Source of the DNA: Hephaestia mangrovi
GTDB lineage: Bacteria > Pseudomonadota > Alphaproteobacteria > Sphingomonadales > Sphingomonadaceae
NCBI RefSeq assembly: GCF_019880555.1
Contig: NZ_JAINVU010000010.1
Coordinates: 1-64,000, forward strand
Reading direction: 5' to 3'
DNA: 64,000 bases
Part shown: positions 27,774 to 36,839 of the stretch, piece after piece
How the letters are laid out: each line of letters begins with the position of its first letter
Numbering within the stretch: the first letter of the stretch is position 1
The notes under the pieces: generated by a model
Told to the model about the DNA's origin: nothing
The model's database searches: none
Seen by the model: the letters and a program-made list of their open reading frames with translations, nothing else
Program-made: the position numbers and the translations under genes

Positions 27774-30769
27774 GGCATGTCGCCCTGATCCGGGCCGGCC
27801 GTGCCCGGCGCCACCCATTTGGCGAACTGGTCGATGGTGATTTCCTCGGTGATCTCGATGCGCGGCGTGCGCATCTCGAACCCGCAGACCGGCGCCCGGC
27901 CGCCGTCGAGCACGAACGATCGGCGATAGCCGGTCGACGACATCAGCCATTCGATCGCTATATCAGAAAAACCGGCGGGTGGCGCGATCGTCTGGATCTC
28001 GACTCCCAGCAGATCGCCAAGCAGTCGCCGCGACTGCGCCGCCTCTTCGAGCAGATCGCGCGAGGCGAGCCGGTCGGCCGGTGTCGCCGTCATCAGGCGG
28101 CTGCCATAGGTCACGCCCCGATCGAGCAGTTTTCGGGCTCGCGCCGGATCAATGCCGCCGCGATCAGGATCAAGATCCTCCGCAGCGAGGAAGAGGTGTG
28201 CCGCGAAGCCATTTCCGCAGATGATCGGCCACACCAGGTCCTCAAACCGGTCGGGCCAGCCGTCGAAGGTGATCATCACCGGCCGCCCGCGCAACGAGCC
28301 GGCTCTTGCCGCACCCTCAAACCATTCTTCGGAGGTCACCGAACGAAAGCCGCGACGGCGCAGGAAGCGAAGCTGGTGCTCGATCGTATCGGGCGCCACG
28401 GTATAGAGATCGTGCGCCTCTTCGCGAGGCAAGACCCCGTTGTAGAATAGCACGGGCAATTCGTAGCAGCGCCGCGCAGCCGCTTCGGCGCGCGTTTCGA
28501 TAGCACCGTTCCAGACGACGCTCGCGGCAACCTGGGCGGGCAGGGGAGAACCGAGACCGCAGCGCTCGATCTCGCTCGTCGCCCCAGCCGGCGCGCGCCG
28601 GAACAGATCGATGCGATAGAGGTCGGTTTCGATCGTGCGAATATGAGCCAGGCCGGGCGTATCGCGGAAGGTTTCGAAAATCGTTTGCGCGCCGACCGTG
28701 TCCTCCCAGTCGAACGCCGTCCGGTCGCGGCTCTCGTGAAGCTCATAGGCGTGGGCGTGGACAAATTGCCCGCCGGGGCGAAGCGCGGCGGCGATCTGCC
28801 TGCCAACCGCCTGCAATGCCTCAACAGACGGCACGAAATAGAGCATTTCCGAACAGGTGATGACGTCCCATTCGCCGACGACGCCTTGGGAAAAGAGATC
28901 GCGCGCTTCGAAAGTGACGTTATCAAACGCAGCCGTGCGGCGCCTGGCCCGCTCGATCGCGCGCGGAGAGATGTCGACGGCGTGGACGCGGCCAGCGACG
29001 GTCGCCAGCATCGCGGTAAAGCGGCCCTCGGCGCAGGCGATCTCGAGCGCTTTCCCGTGCGGAATCGGCTCGATCAGCGACAGCGTACGCCGGTATTTTT
29101 CCTGTTCGTACTCACTCCCATAATCCCATGGATCCTCGCTTGCGAAGAATGCATCCCACTCGGCCGCGCTCGACTGCGCGCCTGGATGCAGCAGCGGTGG
29201 ATCGTCGACACGATGGGTCGATCGATCGCGCTGTGACAGCTGCCATGTCGTTTCGATCTCCGTTGTCCGGCGAACCGCCGCACTCAATTTCGGCGACGGC
29301 GGGCCGGTACGGCCAATCACGCGGCGCATCAGCGCGCGCAGCCGCCGCAGCCGAGACAAGGCGCACCACCGCCGCGCATGGCGCCGAAGATGCGTTTCCA
29401 GCCGCCGCGAGATGCCGCGCCGGATCACCGCGCGAACGTCGCGGCCCGTCAGGGCGCCGACCAGCGGTGCTGCAAAACTGAACATCGTTGCGGGCCGAAA
29501 CGCTTTCGCGCGGAATATGACGACATCCGCAGTGCTCGACGGTTGATAGCCCGCCATCAGCATCCACACCGTCAGCGATACCGCGAGAACCTTGCCGAGT
29601 TCGATCTCGCCGTCGAAGCGCCCCGCGCGCGCGACTTCGATTTCCAGGGTCCGGGCAAGAGGATCGAGGGTGGATGCCCCGCAACGGCGCTGCAGGCCCG
29701 AGAAAAAGGCCGCAACGTCATCTGCCAGCGCGGACCAGCGGGTCGCCATGTCGGCGTAGCTGATACCGCTGCCGACCACCAAGCCGTCGAACAGTTTGAG
29801 TGCTAGCTGGGACTGCTGATAGCGATAATCGGCATCGGGCGAGATATCGGCGATCAGGTCGCCGACCGGCCTGCGCTGCCCAATCGCAACGCCGGCGTTC
29901 CAAAACGCATTACGCAAGGTGAGATCATCGAGCGAATAAGGGCGCTGATCGAATTGCTCCAGGCCAGGCCGCGGCGCGCGGGCGACGGCCTGCGCGCGCA
30001 GCTGCACGATGCCGGCGTCGTGCAGCATTTGGGTGCCGCGGCGGCTCAGCGAATTGGGCGTCGACCAATAATCGGCTAATAGCGATCGGGTCACTGCGAA
30101 ACGCGCGCCGCTCTGCGCCAGGCGAAGCCACAGATCCCAATCCTCGTTGGTCCGCAAACTCGTATCGAAGCCCCCGTGTTCGACGACGAGGCTGCGCCTG
30201 ACAAGGAAGCTGTGGATTGCACCCGGCGGCCCGGCGGCGCAAACCGCAAGCGCATCGCGATCGAGCGGCAACGGCCGGAAGCGCGCGCTGATCGCCCCGT
30301 TCTCATTGCGCCGGAAGTACCCGCACGCGATGACGTCTGCAGCCGGATTGCGCTGCGCAACGCCGAGCATATGATTGAGAAAGCTGGGGCCAATCGTATC
30401 GTCGGCATCGAGGAACAGTAGCCACGGGGAAGAGCTGCGCATGATCGCTTCGTTACGGGCTTGGGCCACGCCGTGATGGTCGAGCGCAATGACGGTGATT
30501 CTCGGATCGCGATCGGCTTCGAGCGCCGCGCATTCCAGCGTGCCGTCGACCGGGCCGTCACAGGCGATGATTGCTTCCCAGTCGCTTCGTGACTGTGCCT
30601 GCAACGAATCGATCGTTCGTGGCAGCGTCGCGGCATTATTGTATGCAGGAATGACAACCGAGACCGCAGTCGCTGCGACCGCGATCGTCTCCAAGGCCGG
30701 CGCACCACAAAGATCAGAGGCTCCGCGGAGCGGGTTGCTGGTTACGTCAGTGGCGCGCAAACCGTGCAA
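27770..30769 (-). CDS. Trifunctional paralogue with degenerate NodB-like domain
   Basis: 999 residues from a TTG start preceded by GGAAAG; no ATG or GTG fits before the GT2 domain. The domain order equals that of the downstream paralogue: GT2 (~35-250; LFLDADDTIGPS, RTNEDWDLWLRLA), a linker, a NodS-like methyltransferase (~535-730; DPWDYGSEYEQEKYRRTL, LEIACAEGRFTAMLA) and a NodB-like fold (~770-985). In the last domain TFDDGY has become TFDGWP, the metal-binding SHxxTH has become SRLMTA, and MYH is FYN. The deacetylase domain should therefore be inactive and perhaps only binds glycan. The stop overlaps the next start (GTGA). Confidence 0.83.
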   Translation of the reverse strand: MHGLRATDVTSNPLRGASDLCGAPALETIAVAATAVSVVIPAYNNAATLPRTIDSLQAQSRSDWEAIIACDGPVDGTLECAALEADRDPRITVIALDHHGVAQARNEAIMRSSSPWLLFLDADDTIGPSFLNHMLGVAQRNPAADVIACGYFRRNENGAISARFRPLPLDRDALAVCAAGPPGAIHSFLVRRSLVVEHGGFDTSLRTNEDWDLWLRLAQSGARFAVTRSLLADYWSTPNSLSRRGTQMLHDAGIVQLRAQAVARAPRPGLEQFDQRPYSLDDLTLRNAFWNAGVAIGQRRPVGDLIADISPDADYRYQQSQLALKLFDGLVVGSGISYADMATRWSALADDVAAFFSGLQRRCGASTLDPLARTLEIEVARAGRFDGEIELGKVLAVSLTVWMLMAGYQPSSTADVVIFRAKAFRPATMFSFAAPLVGALTGRDVRAVIRRGISRRLETHLRRHARRWCALSRLRRLRALMRRVIGRTGPPSPKLSAAVRRTTEIETTWQLSQRDRSTHRVDDPPLLHPGAQSSAAEWDAFFASEDPWDYGSEYEQEKYRRTLSLIEPIPHGKALEIACAEGRFTAMLATVAGRVHAVDISPRAIERARRRTAAFDNVTFEARDLFSQGVVGEWDVITCSEMLYFVPSVEALQAVGRQIAAALRPGGQFVHAHAYELHESRDRTAFDWEDTVGAQTIFETFRDTPGLAHIRTIETDLYRIDLFRRAPAGATSEIERCGLGSPLPAQVAASVVWNGAIETRAEAAARRCYELPVLFYNGVLPREEAHDLYTVAPDTIEHQLRFLRRRGFRSVTSEEWFEGAARAGSLRGRPVMITFDGWPDRFEDLVWPIICGNGFAAHLFLAAEDLDPDRGGIDPARARKLLDRGVTYGSRLMTATPADRLASRDLLEEAAQSRRLLGDLLGVEIQTIAPPAGFSDIAIEWLMSSTGYRRSFVLDGGRAPVCGFEMRTPRIEITEEITIDQFAKWVAPGTAGPDQGDMP

Positions 30770-30833
30770 TTTTGCGACTTTCCAAGTCTATCAGGCTCGC
30801 CTCAGCCCAAAAAGTCAACGATCTTAATATAAA

Positions 30834-32159
30834 TCAAAAAACGTAACTTACGCCGACGGTAATGACATTCTCTTTGAACGCTATCGCCTTGTTCGAAGAT
30901 TCACGGGTTTGGTAATTGTAATTTCCTGTAAACCGTAGTCTTGGGAGGAAATAGTATCGCGCCTCGAATCCGATTTCCTGTTCCCGACTGGAAGCGACAA
31001 TGGCATAGGGCAAGCCCTTCAGGATCGACGGCTTGATCCAGGCCACCCGCGCGTTGCCGGAGATCACCAACGTGCGCAGCAGTTCGTGGTCGACCGTCAG
31101 GCTGATCTCATCGCGCAGGTTGCCGGCGGTATAAGGCGATGTCGTCGCATCGACGGTGCGCTGCGCGGAGCCGCTGACCGTCGTGAGCGGCGTCACGTTC
31201 CAATTGAGGCTGCCGTAATACGAAAACGCGTTGATATTGCGCAATTGCGGATCGGGATAACGGAAGTTGAGATAGCCCACCCGCACCGTCGTCGACAGCA
31301 GGCCGGTCAGGTCGCGTACGATCCCGGCTTCGATCCGCGTGCTGTCGCCGCTTCGGTCGATCTGGGTAACGGGATCGAAGCCCGGGTCGCCGGGTCTCAG
31401 ATCGTACCGCCGGCTTTCCTCCGTTCCCCGGATCACGAACTGGGTCAGCGTGTTGAGGTCATAGCTCGCCTGCAATGCGCTTGAAACGATGGTCTGATCG
31501 CGGAATTTCTGGCTATCGACGCTACCGTCGGCGAGGATCGCATCGCTGTAGCTGAGTCGTCGGACGCGCGATTCGACCCGAAACCCCAAGGCGCCGAAAT
31601 TCTGTTCGATCGCCGCCAATCCCTGAAACGAATCGTAGCGGACCGGTTCGCCGGAATTGGAGAAGCTCGAAAGGTTGCCGCGCTTCTCGGCGGTGTGGAT
31701 CGCCGATCCGCTCAGGTAAATCCGTGTCTGGTGTGAAACGTCATATCGGCCATCCGCCGAGATGCCGTATTCCGAAGTATCCTCGCTGCTGTATTTGGCG
31801 TGAAAGTCGTGATCGAAATAGGCTTTGATATCGAGGCTGTGGCGCGACCAGAGCGAGCGCGCATCAATCGACGGATGGACCGTCGTGTAAAAGTCTCCGC
31901 GCCGATCGGCGTCGGTCGCGAAGATGTTGTCATCATATGATCCGTCCACCTCGATCTGCGGCTTCAGTGCGAATCCGCCGACCGGGATCGTGACATGCTC
32001 GAGGCGCGCTTTTTCGCGATCGGTGACGCTTTGACCCCGCTCGTCTTCATCGTCCTGCGCCGACGCCGCCGACGGCAGCCATATCCCCGACGACAGAACT
32101 ACCACCAACAGCACGGCAAGACGTACCGGTTGCGATGTCGGAACGCGCTTAAGCATCAT
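30834..32159 (-). CDS. Outer-membrane beta-barrel protein of EPS export (BBP2-type)
   Basis: 441 residues from the ATG at 32159, with AAAGGGA upstream. The signal peptide ends ASA|QDD. The rest is a series of amphipathic strands with frequent Tyr/Arg (DGSYDDNIFATDADRRGDFYTTVHPSIDARS...) ending in VGVSYVF, the terminal Phe expected for BAM-inserted barrels. It matches the outer-membrane beta-barrel proteins found beside Wzc in EPS loci. It begins 10 bp after the wzc stop, so the two are co-transcribed. With the short OPX protein it is a good candidate for the outer-membrane export channel. Confidence 0.8.
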   Translation of the reverse strand: MMLKRVPTSQPVRLAVLLVVVLSSGIWLPSAASAQDDEDERGQSVTDREKARLEHVTIPVGGFALKPQIEVDGSYDDNIFATDADRRGDFYTTVHPSIDARSLWSRHSLDIKAYFDHDFHAKYSSEDTSEYGISADGRYDVSHQTRIYLSGSAIHTAEKRGNLSSFSNSGEPVRYDSFQGLAAIEQNFGALGFRVESRVRRLSYSDAILADGSVDSQKFRDQTIVSSALQASYDLNTLTQFVIRGTEESRRYDLRPGDPGFDPVTQIDRSGDSTRIEAGIVRDLTGLLSTTVRVGYLNFRYPDPQLRNINAFSYYGSLNWNVTPLTTVSGSAQRTVDATTSPYTAGNLRDEISLTVDHELLRTLVISGNARVAWIKPSILKGLPYAIVASSREQEIGFEARYYFLPRLRFTGNYNYQTRESSNKAIAFKENVITVGVSYVF

Positions 32160-32169
32160 GCGGGTCCCT

Positions 32170-34290
32170 TTAGTTGGTGTAATAGCCCTTGAACTTCTTC
32201 TGGTAGCCATAGGCATCGGCCTCGCCGGTGCTGGCATAGCGTCTGATATCGACCTGGCTGAGCGCGACGCCGCTGATCTTGGCCTCGGCGTTGAGCAGCG
32301 TGTCGATCGCTGCCTCGACCGCGGCGCGCGATGTCTTGCGCCAGTGAGCGACCACCAACACCCGATCGGCACTGGCTGCAACTGCACGGGCGTCTGCCAC
32401 GCCGAGCACCGGGGCGGTATCGAGAATGATGACCTCGAATCGCGTCCTCAACTCGGCGAGCAACCGGACGAGATTACTGGGCGTTAGCGGATCACGGGCA
32501 TCGCGCGGCGCCTCGCTCGTCCCCAGGACGGCCATGCCCGTCGCCGAATCAACAAACAGCGCCTGATCGAGCGTTACCTCGCGTCGCATATATTCATAGA
32601 GGCCGGGGCGGCCGTCGGCGATGAACATCTCGCTCGCGCCGCGCCGGCGCAAATCGCAATCGACCAGCACGGTGCGTGCGCCCCCCATTGCTGCGGTGCG
32701 CGCCAGCGCGACCGAAGTCGTGGTCTTGCCTTCCTGGGGTAGCGCCGACGTTACGGCGACCGCGCGCGCGCCCTTGCTGCCGCCAAGCAGGAGAAAAGCC
32801 TGCAACGCGCGAAAGGCTTCGGCGAAGGTCGAAAAGGGATGATTGACGATATAGTCGATCGGCTGGTCCGCGACGCGAACGCGACCGAGCGTCGATTCGA
32901 GATCGGGAATGGCGCCGGCGTAACGGACGCGCAGCTTGCGCTCGACGTCCGATTTGGTGCGGATTCCCCCCTGTAGATATTCAGCAGCGGCAATCGCCAT
33001 CAGCCCACCCGCGATACCGCCCAAAATGCCGAACAGCGCGGCAAGCTTCTTGTTGGGGAAGTCCGGATCTTCGGGCACCTTGGCGTAAGACGCGATGCGG
33101 GCGTCGGCCTGCTGCAGGCCTTGCTGCGCACTCGTTTCGCGCAAGCGCGTCAGGAAGGTCTGATAGATCGCGTTGGCCGCATCCGAGCGCCGCTGCAGAT
33201 CGCTGAGGCCGACCTCCGCTGAATTGTTACTGGCGAGCGAGCCGGTCGCGCGGGATTGGCTCGCCAACAGCGAATCGAGCCGCGACTGCGCAACACGGAC
33301 GTCGCCTTGCAGACTGGTCAGGATACGATTGATCTCCTGCTGGAGCTCGCTGCGAATGTCGGCAAGCTGGCTCTTTGCCTTGACCAGATCGGGATAAAGC
33401 GGCCCGTAATGCGACGATAGTTCGGCGACCTGTGCGCTCGCGGTCGCCTCGCTTTGGCGCAGGCCGCTGATCGTGCTCGATTCGAGCGCGGCACCGACGT
33501 CGGCGCCCGTGCCGCCCGATGTGAGTTGCTTGCGCGCGGCGGACAAGCGACCTTGCTTCTCGGCGAGGTCGGCCCTGGCCGCTGCAATCTCCTGATTGAG
33601 GCCGGAAACCTCCTGCTCGGCCATGGTCTGGCCGTTGGCGCTCATCAACCCATGGCTGATCTTGTATTGCTGCAAGGCGCTGTCCGCCGCCGAGGCCTCG
33701 TCACGGAGCTTCTGCACCTTTCCTGCCAGCCACGAGCTGGCTTGCTGGTTGGTCGACAGCTTGGCCTGGCGCTGCGCATCGAGATATTGCTGGGCGAACA
33801 AATTGACCGTGTCGGCGGCGAACTGCGGGTCAGTCGAACTGGCGTTGACATTGATGACATAGGTAAGCCCGACCCGCTCCACCGAGACCATGTTCGACAT
33901 CGCATCGACCAGATCTTCGTGATCCGCCGCGGCGACACGCGGATCGGACGGATGCTGCTGCGCATAGGCGGCGGCAGCGCGCTCGGCGATGGTCGGGGAT
34001 TGGATCAGGCGGACCTGGGTATCGACGACATCGCTGGTCGTCGGCAGATCGGGAGTCACCGCCTTTACATCGACGACATCCTGGCCGGCGGGATCGATCA
34101 GCACCGACGCGCTCGCCGAATAGATCGGCGTCTGCAACAGCGTCCATATGGCGACGCCGAGCACGATTGCGCCCGATACGGCAAGGAACAGCCAGATATT
34201 GCGGCGAAATATCATCCAGACCAGGCGAGGATCCGGGAGCAGCCGTCGCACCGCCGCGGTTCGTGTCTCCGCCGGCGCGAATTCGTCCAT
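32170..34290 (-). CDS. wzc: Wzc-type polysaccharide co-polymerase and tyrosine autokinase
   Basis: 706 residues. It has an N-terminal Wzz domain with membrane helices near residues 33-53 and ~430 around a coiled-coil periplasmic loop. The cytoplasmic BY-kinase domain follows, with Walker A ALPQEGKTTT (~515), Walker A' VLVDCDLRRR (~543) and Walker B VIILDTAPV (~620). The C-terminus has a tyrosine cluster (YASTGEADAYGYQKKFKGYY), the autophosphorylation sites. It controls chain length and export by cycling phosphorylation. The co-polymerase and kinase are fused in one chain, as in E. coli. The beta-barrel gene follows directly. Confidence 0.92.
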   Translation of the reverse strand: MDEFAPAETRTAAVRRLLPDPRLVWMIFRRNIWLFLAVSGAIVLGVAIWTLLQTPIYSASASVLIDPAGQDVVDVKAVTPDLPTTSDVVDTQVRLIQSPTIAERAAAAYAQQHPSDPRVAAADHEDLVDAMSNMVSVERVGLTYVINVNASSTDPQFAADTVNLFAQQYLDAQRQAKLSTNQQASSWLAGKVQKLRDEASAADSALQQYKISHGLMSANGQTMAEQEVSGLNQEIAAARADLAEKQGRLSAARKQLTSGGTGADVGAALESSTISGLRQSEATASAQVAELSSHYGPLYPDLVKAKSQLADIRSELQQEINRILTSLQGDVRVAQSRLDSLLASQSRATGSLASNNSAEVGLSDLQRRSDAANAIYQTFLTRLRETSAQQGLQQADARIASYAKVPEDPDFPNKKLAALFGILGGIAGGLMAIAAAEYLQGGIRTKSDVERKLRVRYAGAIPDLESTLGRVRVADQPIDYIVNHPFSTFAEAFRALQAFLLLGGSKGARAVAVTSALPQEGKTTTSVALARTAAMGGARTVLVDCDLRRRGASEMFIADGRPGLYEYMRREVTLDQALFVDSATGMAVLGTSEAPRDARDPLTPSNLVRLLAELRTRFEVIILDTAPVLGVADARAVAASADRVLVVAHWRKTSRAAVEAAIDTLLNAEAKISGVALSQVDIRRYASTGEADAYGYQKKFKGYYTN

Positions 34291-34559
34291 GTCGTCGCCG
34301 TCAAAATGAGGAGCGACAGTCGCTGGGTCGATCTGAATACCTAACCCCTATAGATTGACGAAGAACTGGTCTCACGCGCCGCGCCGATCACGGCGCCGCA
34401 GCGTTGACGAATGCTTAACCATTGCACCGCCCGTCGCGCAGGCAAAAGCGGCGAAATGGGCGGCCGGCGCGACGATTTTGCGCCAATTGGCGATTTTTCT
34501 CTTCGGCGGTGCACAATAAGCGCGCGAAATCCCATCCCGCTTGCCGGGCAACGGCCGAA

Positions 34560-35537
34560 TCAGTCGAATTCACCCCGATCGAAAAGGGCTCGACAGTCGG
34601 CCGCTTGCGCCGCCGCCCGGGAGAGCTCGCGCTTGTCGCGCAAGACATCGAGTGCGACGCCGGCAAGTCGGTAAGGATGCTTGAGCCTGGACAGCGTGGC
34701 GCGCGCCAATCCGGTCTGCCGCTTGTCGTCGAGAAATCGCCGATGGTCCAGCTTGGCGCGGATCGAAAGGGCGTGGCGTCGCAACAGGCGTCGATCGGCC
34801 AGCGGAATCGCCGGATCGTCGGCCAGGGCCAGGCTGCTGGTCATCAGCGCCGCGAGATCGGCGGTGCGGTGTCGCCCGCTCAGCGAACCGGCGCGCTCGA
34901 TCGCGACATAGCCGCAGCGCTCGGCAAGAACGAACCGCGCGCCCTTGGCCATCGCGGCGGCGTAGAGCAGATAATCCTCTCCCAACCTGACGGTATCGTC
35001 ATAGCGCAAGCCGAGATCATCCAGCAGCGAACGGCGCATCAGCGGCTTGAGAAAGCCGAGCTCGGCGCGATTGCGGCCGCGCTTCGAGATGTTGCGCTCG
35101 ATGAACTCGGCGAAATGAAGGGGGCGGCGCCGATCACCGTCGGGCGGGGAGGGCGAAGATTCCGCCCGGCCCTCGCGCACGAACAGGATGTTGTCGGCGA
35201 TCAGATCCCAATCTGGGATGGCGAGCAACGGTTCGAACCGATTCGGCAGGAGATAGTCGTCGGCGTCGAGTACGGCAACGAATGGCGCCTGGCTCCGCGC
35301 CAACGCCGCATTCCGTGCGGCCGACGGACCGGCGTTCGTCGCGAGTTCGACAAGCAGCAGCCGACCCGAGCCATCGTCGCCGCGCCGCGCCGCGGCGACG
35401 GTATCGTCAGTCGACGCATCATCGACGACGATCACTTCGCCAACGGGCTGCTGTGCCAGTGCGGAACGGATCGCGCGGGCTATCGTTGCTTCGGCATTGA
35501 AGGCGGGGATTATCACGCAGATCGCTTCTGCTGCCAT
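34560..35537 (-). CDS. GT2-family glycosyltransferase
   Basis: 325 residues from the ATG at 35537, with GAGGATC upstream; the frame continues 5' without coding support. It shows CVIIPAFNAEATIARAIRSAL, VVDDASTDDT, VLDADDYLLP (DXD) and GLRYDDTVRLGEDYLLY. It contains the FLKP-type acceptor segment (ELGFLKPLMRRSLL) that also occurs in the GT2 half of the 15702-17915 protein, so these two GT2 domains are related. Linkage unknown. Confidence 0.85.
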   Translation of the reverse strand: MAAEAICVIIPAFNAEATIARAIRSALAQQPVGEVIVVDDASTDDTVAAARRGDDGSGRLLLVELATNAGPSAARNAALARSQAPFVAVLDADDYLLPNRFEPLLAIPDWDLIADNILFVREGRAESSPSPPDGDRRRPLHFAEFIERNISKRGRNRAELGFLKPLMRRSLLDDLGLRYDDTVRLGEDYLLYAAAMAKGARFVLAERCGYVAIERAGSLSGRHRTADLAALMTSSLALADDPAIPLADRRLLRRHALSIRAKLDHRRFLDDKRQTGLARATLSRLKHPYRLAGVALDVLRDKRELSRAAAQAADCRALFDRGEFD

Positions 35538-35720
35538 CTCGGATCCTCGGCACATCACGGGCGGGGTCGCTCTTAGAGGACGCCGCGGCCGCTGCACAGG
35601 CTTCGCCATTCGGATCGGCTCGCGCAGAGCGCGCGTCGTCGCCGCGACGTTGACAGCAGACCTCCGGTGAGGCGCCACTCTTCACTCCGGGCAGCGCCAA
35701 ATCGAAAAGGACGAGCTTGC

Positions 35721-36527
35721 GTGGCACTATACGAAAGCCAGTTCGAGACGAAGTTCGACTCCCCTGTAGCCGCGGTGCCCGCCAAGACGCTGGTGATCGC
35801 CTCGACGCCCCGTTCCGGAAGTCACATGCTCGGCCATTCGCTGATCGAAACGGGCTGTTTCGGCGCGCCGTTCGAGTATCTCAACCCGGGTAACCTCGCG
35901 CGTTGGCGAGAGCAACTCGGCGTTGTCGGCACCGATGACGTGCTCAGTGAATTGATGCGCCGACGGACCACGCCGAACGGTGTGTTCAGTATCAAATGCC
36001 ATTGGAGCCATCTCGACGCGGTCGGCGGCTTCGATCGATTGCGCGAGCGGCTGCCCGATCCCTTCTTCGTGGCGATCAGACGAAGCGACGTTCTGAAACA
36101 GGCGATTTCGTACGCCATTGCCCAGCAGACCGGCGTGTGGATCGACGGACAGCCGTCAAAAGGCATCGAACCGACCTATAATTTCGCACAAATCTATGCC
36201 TGCCTGCGCGAACTGATCGATCACAACGCGCGGTGGCAATTCGCCCTGGCGACGAGCGGTTGCCGCTGGATGGAGGTGACGTTCGAGGATATCCACGAAA
36301 ACATCGCCGGGGCCGTCGCGCGTATCGCCGCGTTCATGGACGTGACGCTGTCGGAGCGGGCCGAACCCGCCAAGCTTGTGACCCACAAGCAATCCAATGT
36401 CGTGAACCGCATGTGGGCACGGCGATTTATCGAAGACCTTCACGCATCGGGCGGGAAGGGCGTCCGTGGCATCGATCTGCGCCATGGCCTGCGAAAGGTT
36501 CGCGAGGCGCTGGTCAGGGCCGCCTGA
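35721..36527 (+). CDS. Stf0-type sulfotransferase
   Basis: 268 residues from a GTG at 35721 with AAAGGA nine bases upstream. The N-terminal YESQFETKFD and the PAPS 5'-phosphosulfate loop ASTPRSGSH (27-35) match the Stf0 family, whose founder sulfates trehalose. A conserved IRRSDVLKQAISYAIAQQTG segment fits the 3'-phosphate binding region. In an EPS locus it likely transfers sulfate from PAPS to a sugar of the repeat unit or of a glycolipid. PAPS supply genes are not in the window. Confidence 0.85.
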   Translation: MALYESQFETKFDSPVAAVPAKTLVIASTPRSGSHMLGHSLIETGCFGAPFEYLNPGNLARWREQLGVVGTDDVLSELMRRRTTPNGVFSIKCHWSHLDAVGGFDRLRERLPDPFFVAIRRSDVLKQAISYAIAQQTGVWIDGQPSKGIEPTYNFAQIYACLRELIDHNARWQFALATSGCRWMEVTFEDIHENIAGAVARIAAFMDVTLSERAEPAKLVTHKQSNVVNRMWARRFIEDLHASGGKGVRGIDLRHGLRKVREALVRAA

Positions 36528-36593
36528 ACGACCCCACTGGCGTCCGATGCTGCGGCGCCGCATAATTGGTGCGTCGAAGCAAGGGGGATAGCC

Positions 36594-36839
36594 ATGATTA
36601 TGTTCGCTAGCGGCCATTGCGACGCCCTCCGTAGCGGTCTGCTGGATCGTGCTGCATCGCATCAAATTCGGGAGTGCGCCGCATGGTTGGGGCGGATCGT
36701 CTCTGTGCGGCTCGACAATCCTGCCCTCCCGTCGTCAGAGCCGCGCCTCATGGAGACGCACGCGTACAATTCGCTCCCGATCGACCTTCGAACGTCTCTG
36801 CCGAGCCGCTTGGGCTGGGCGACACGGTATCAAGCATGA
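36594..36839 (+). CDS. Possible small upstream-coupled ORF
   Basis: An 81-codon frame starting at an ATG preceded by AAGGGGGA at good spacing. Its TGA overlaps the ATG of the next glycosyltransferase gene (ATGA), the arrangement of coupled genes in this locus. The translated product has no recognised domain, so it may be a small protein, a leader that feeds ribosomes into the next gene, or chance. Without it, 36528-36835 holds no gene. Confidence 0.35.
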   Translation: MIMFASGHCDALRSGLLDRAASHQIRECAAWLGRIVSVRLDNPALPSSEPRLMETHAYNSLPIDLRTSLPSRLGWATRYQA

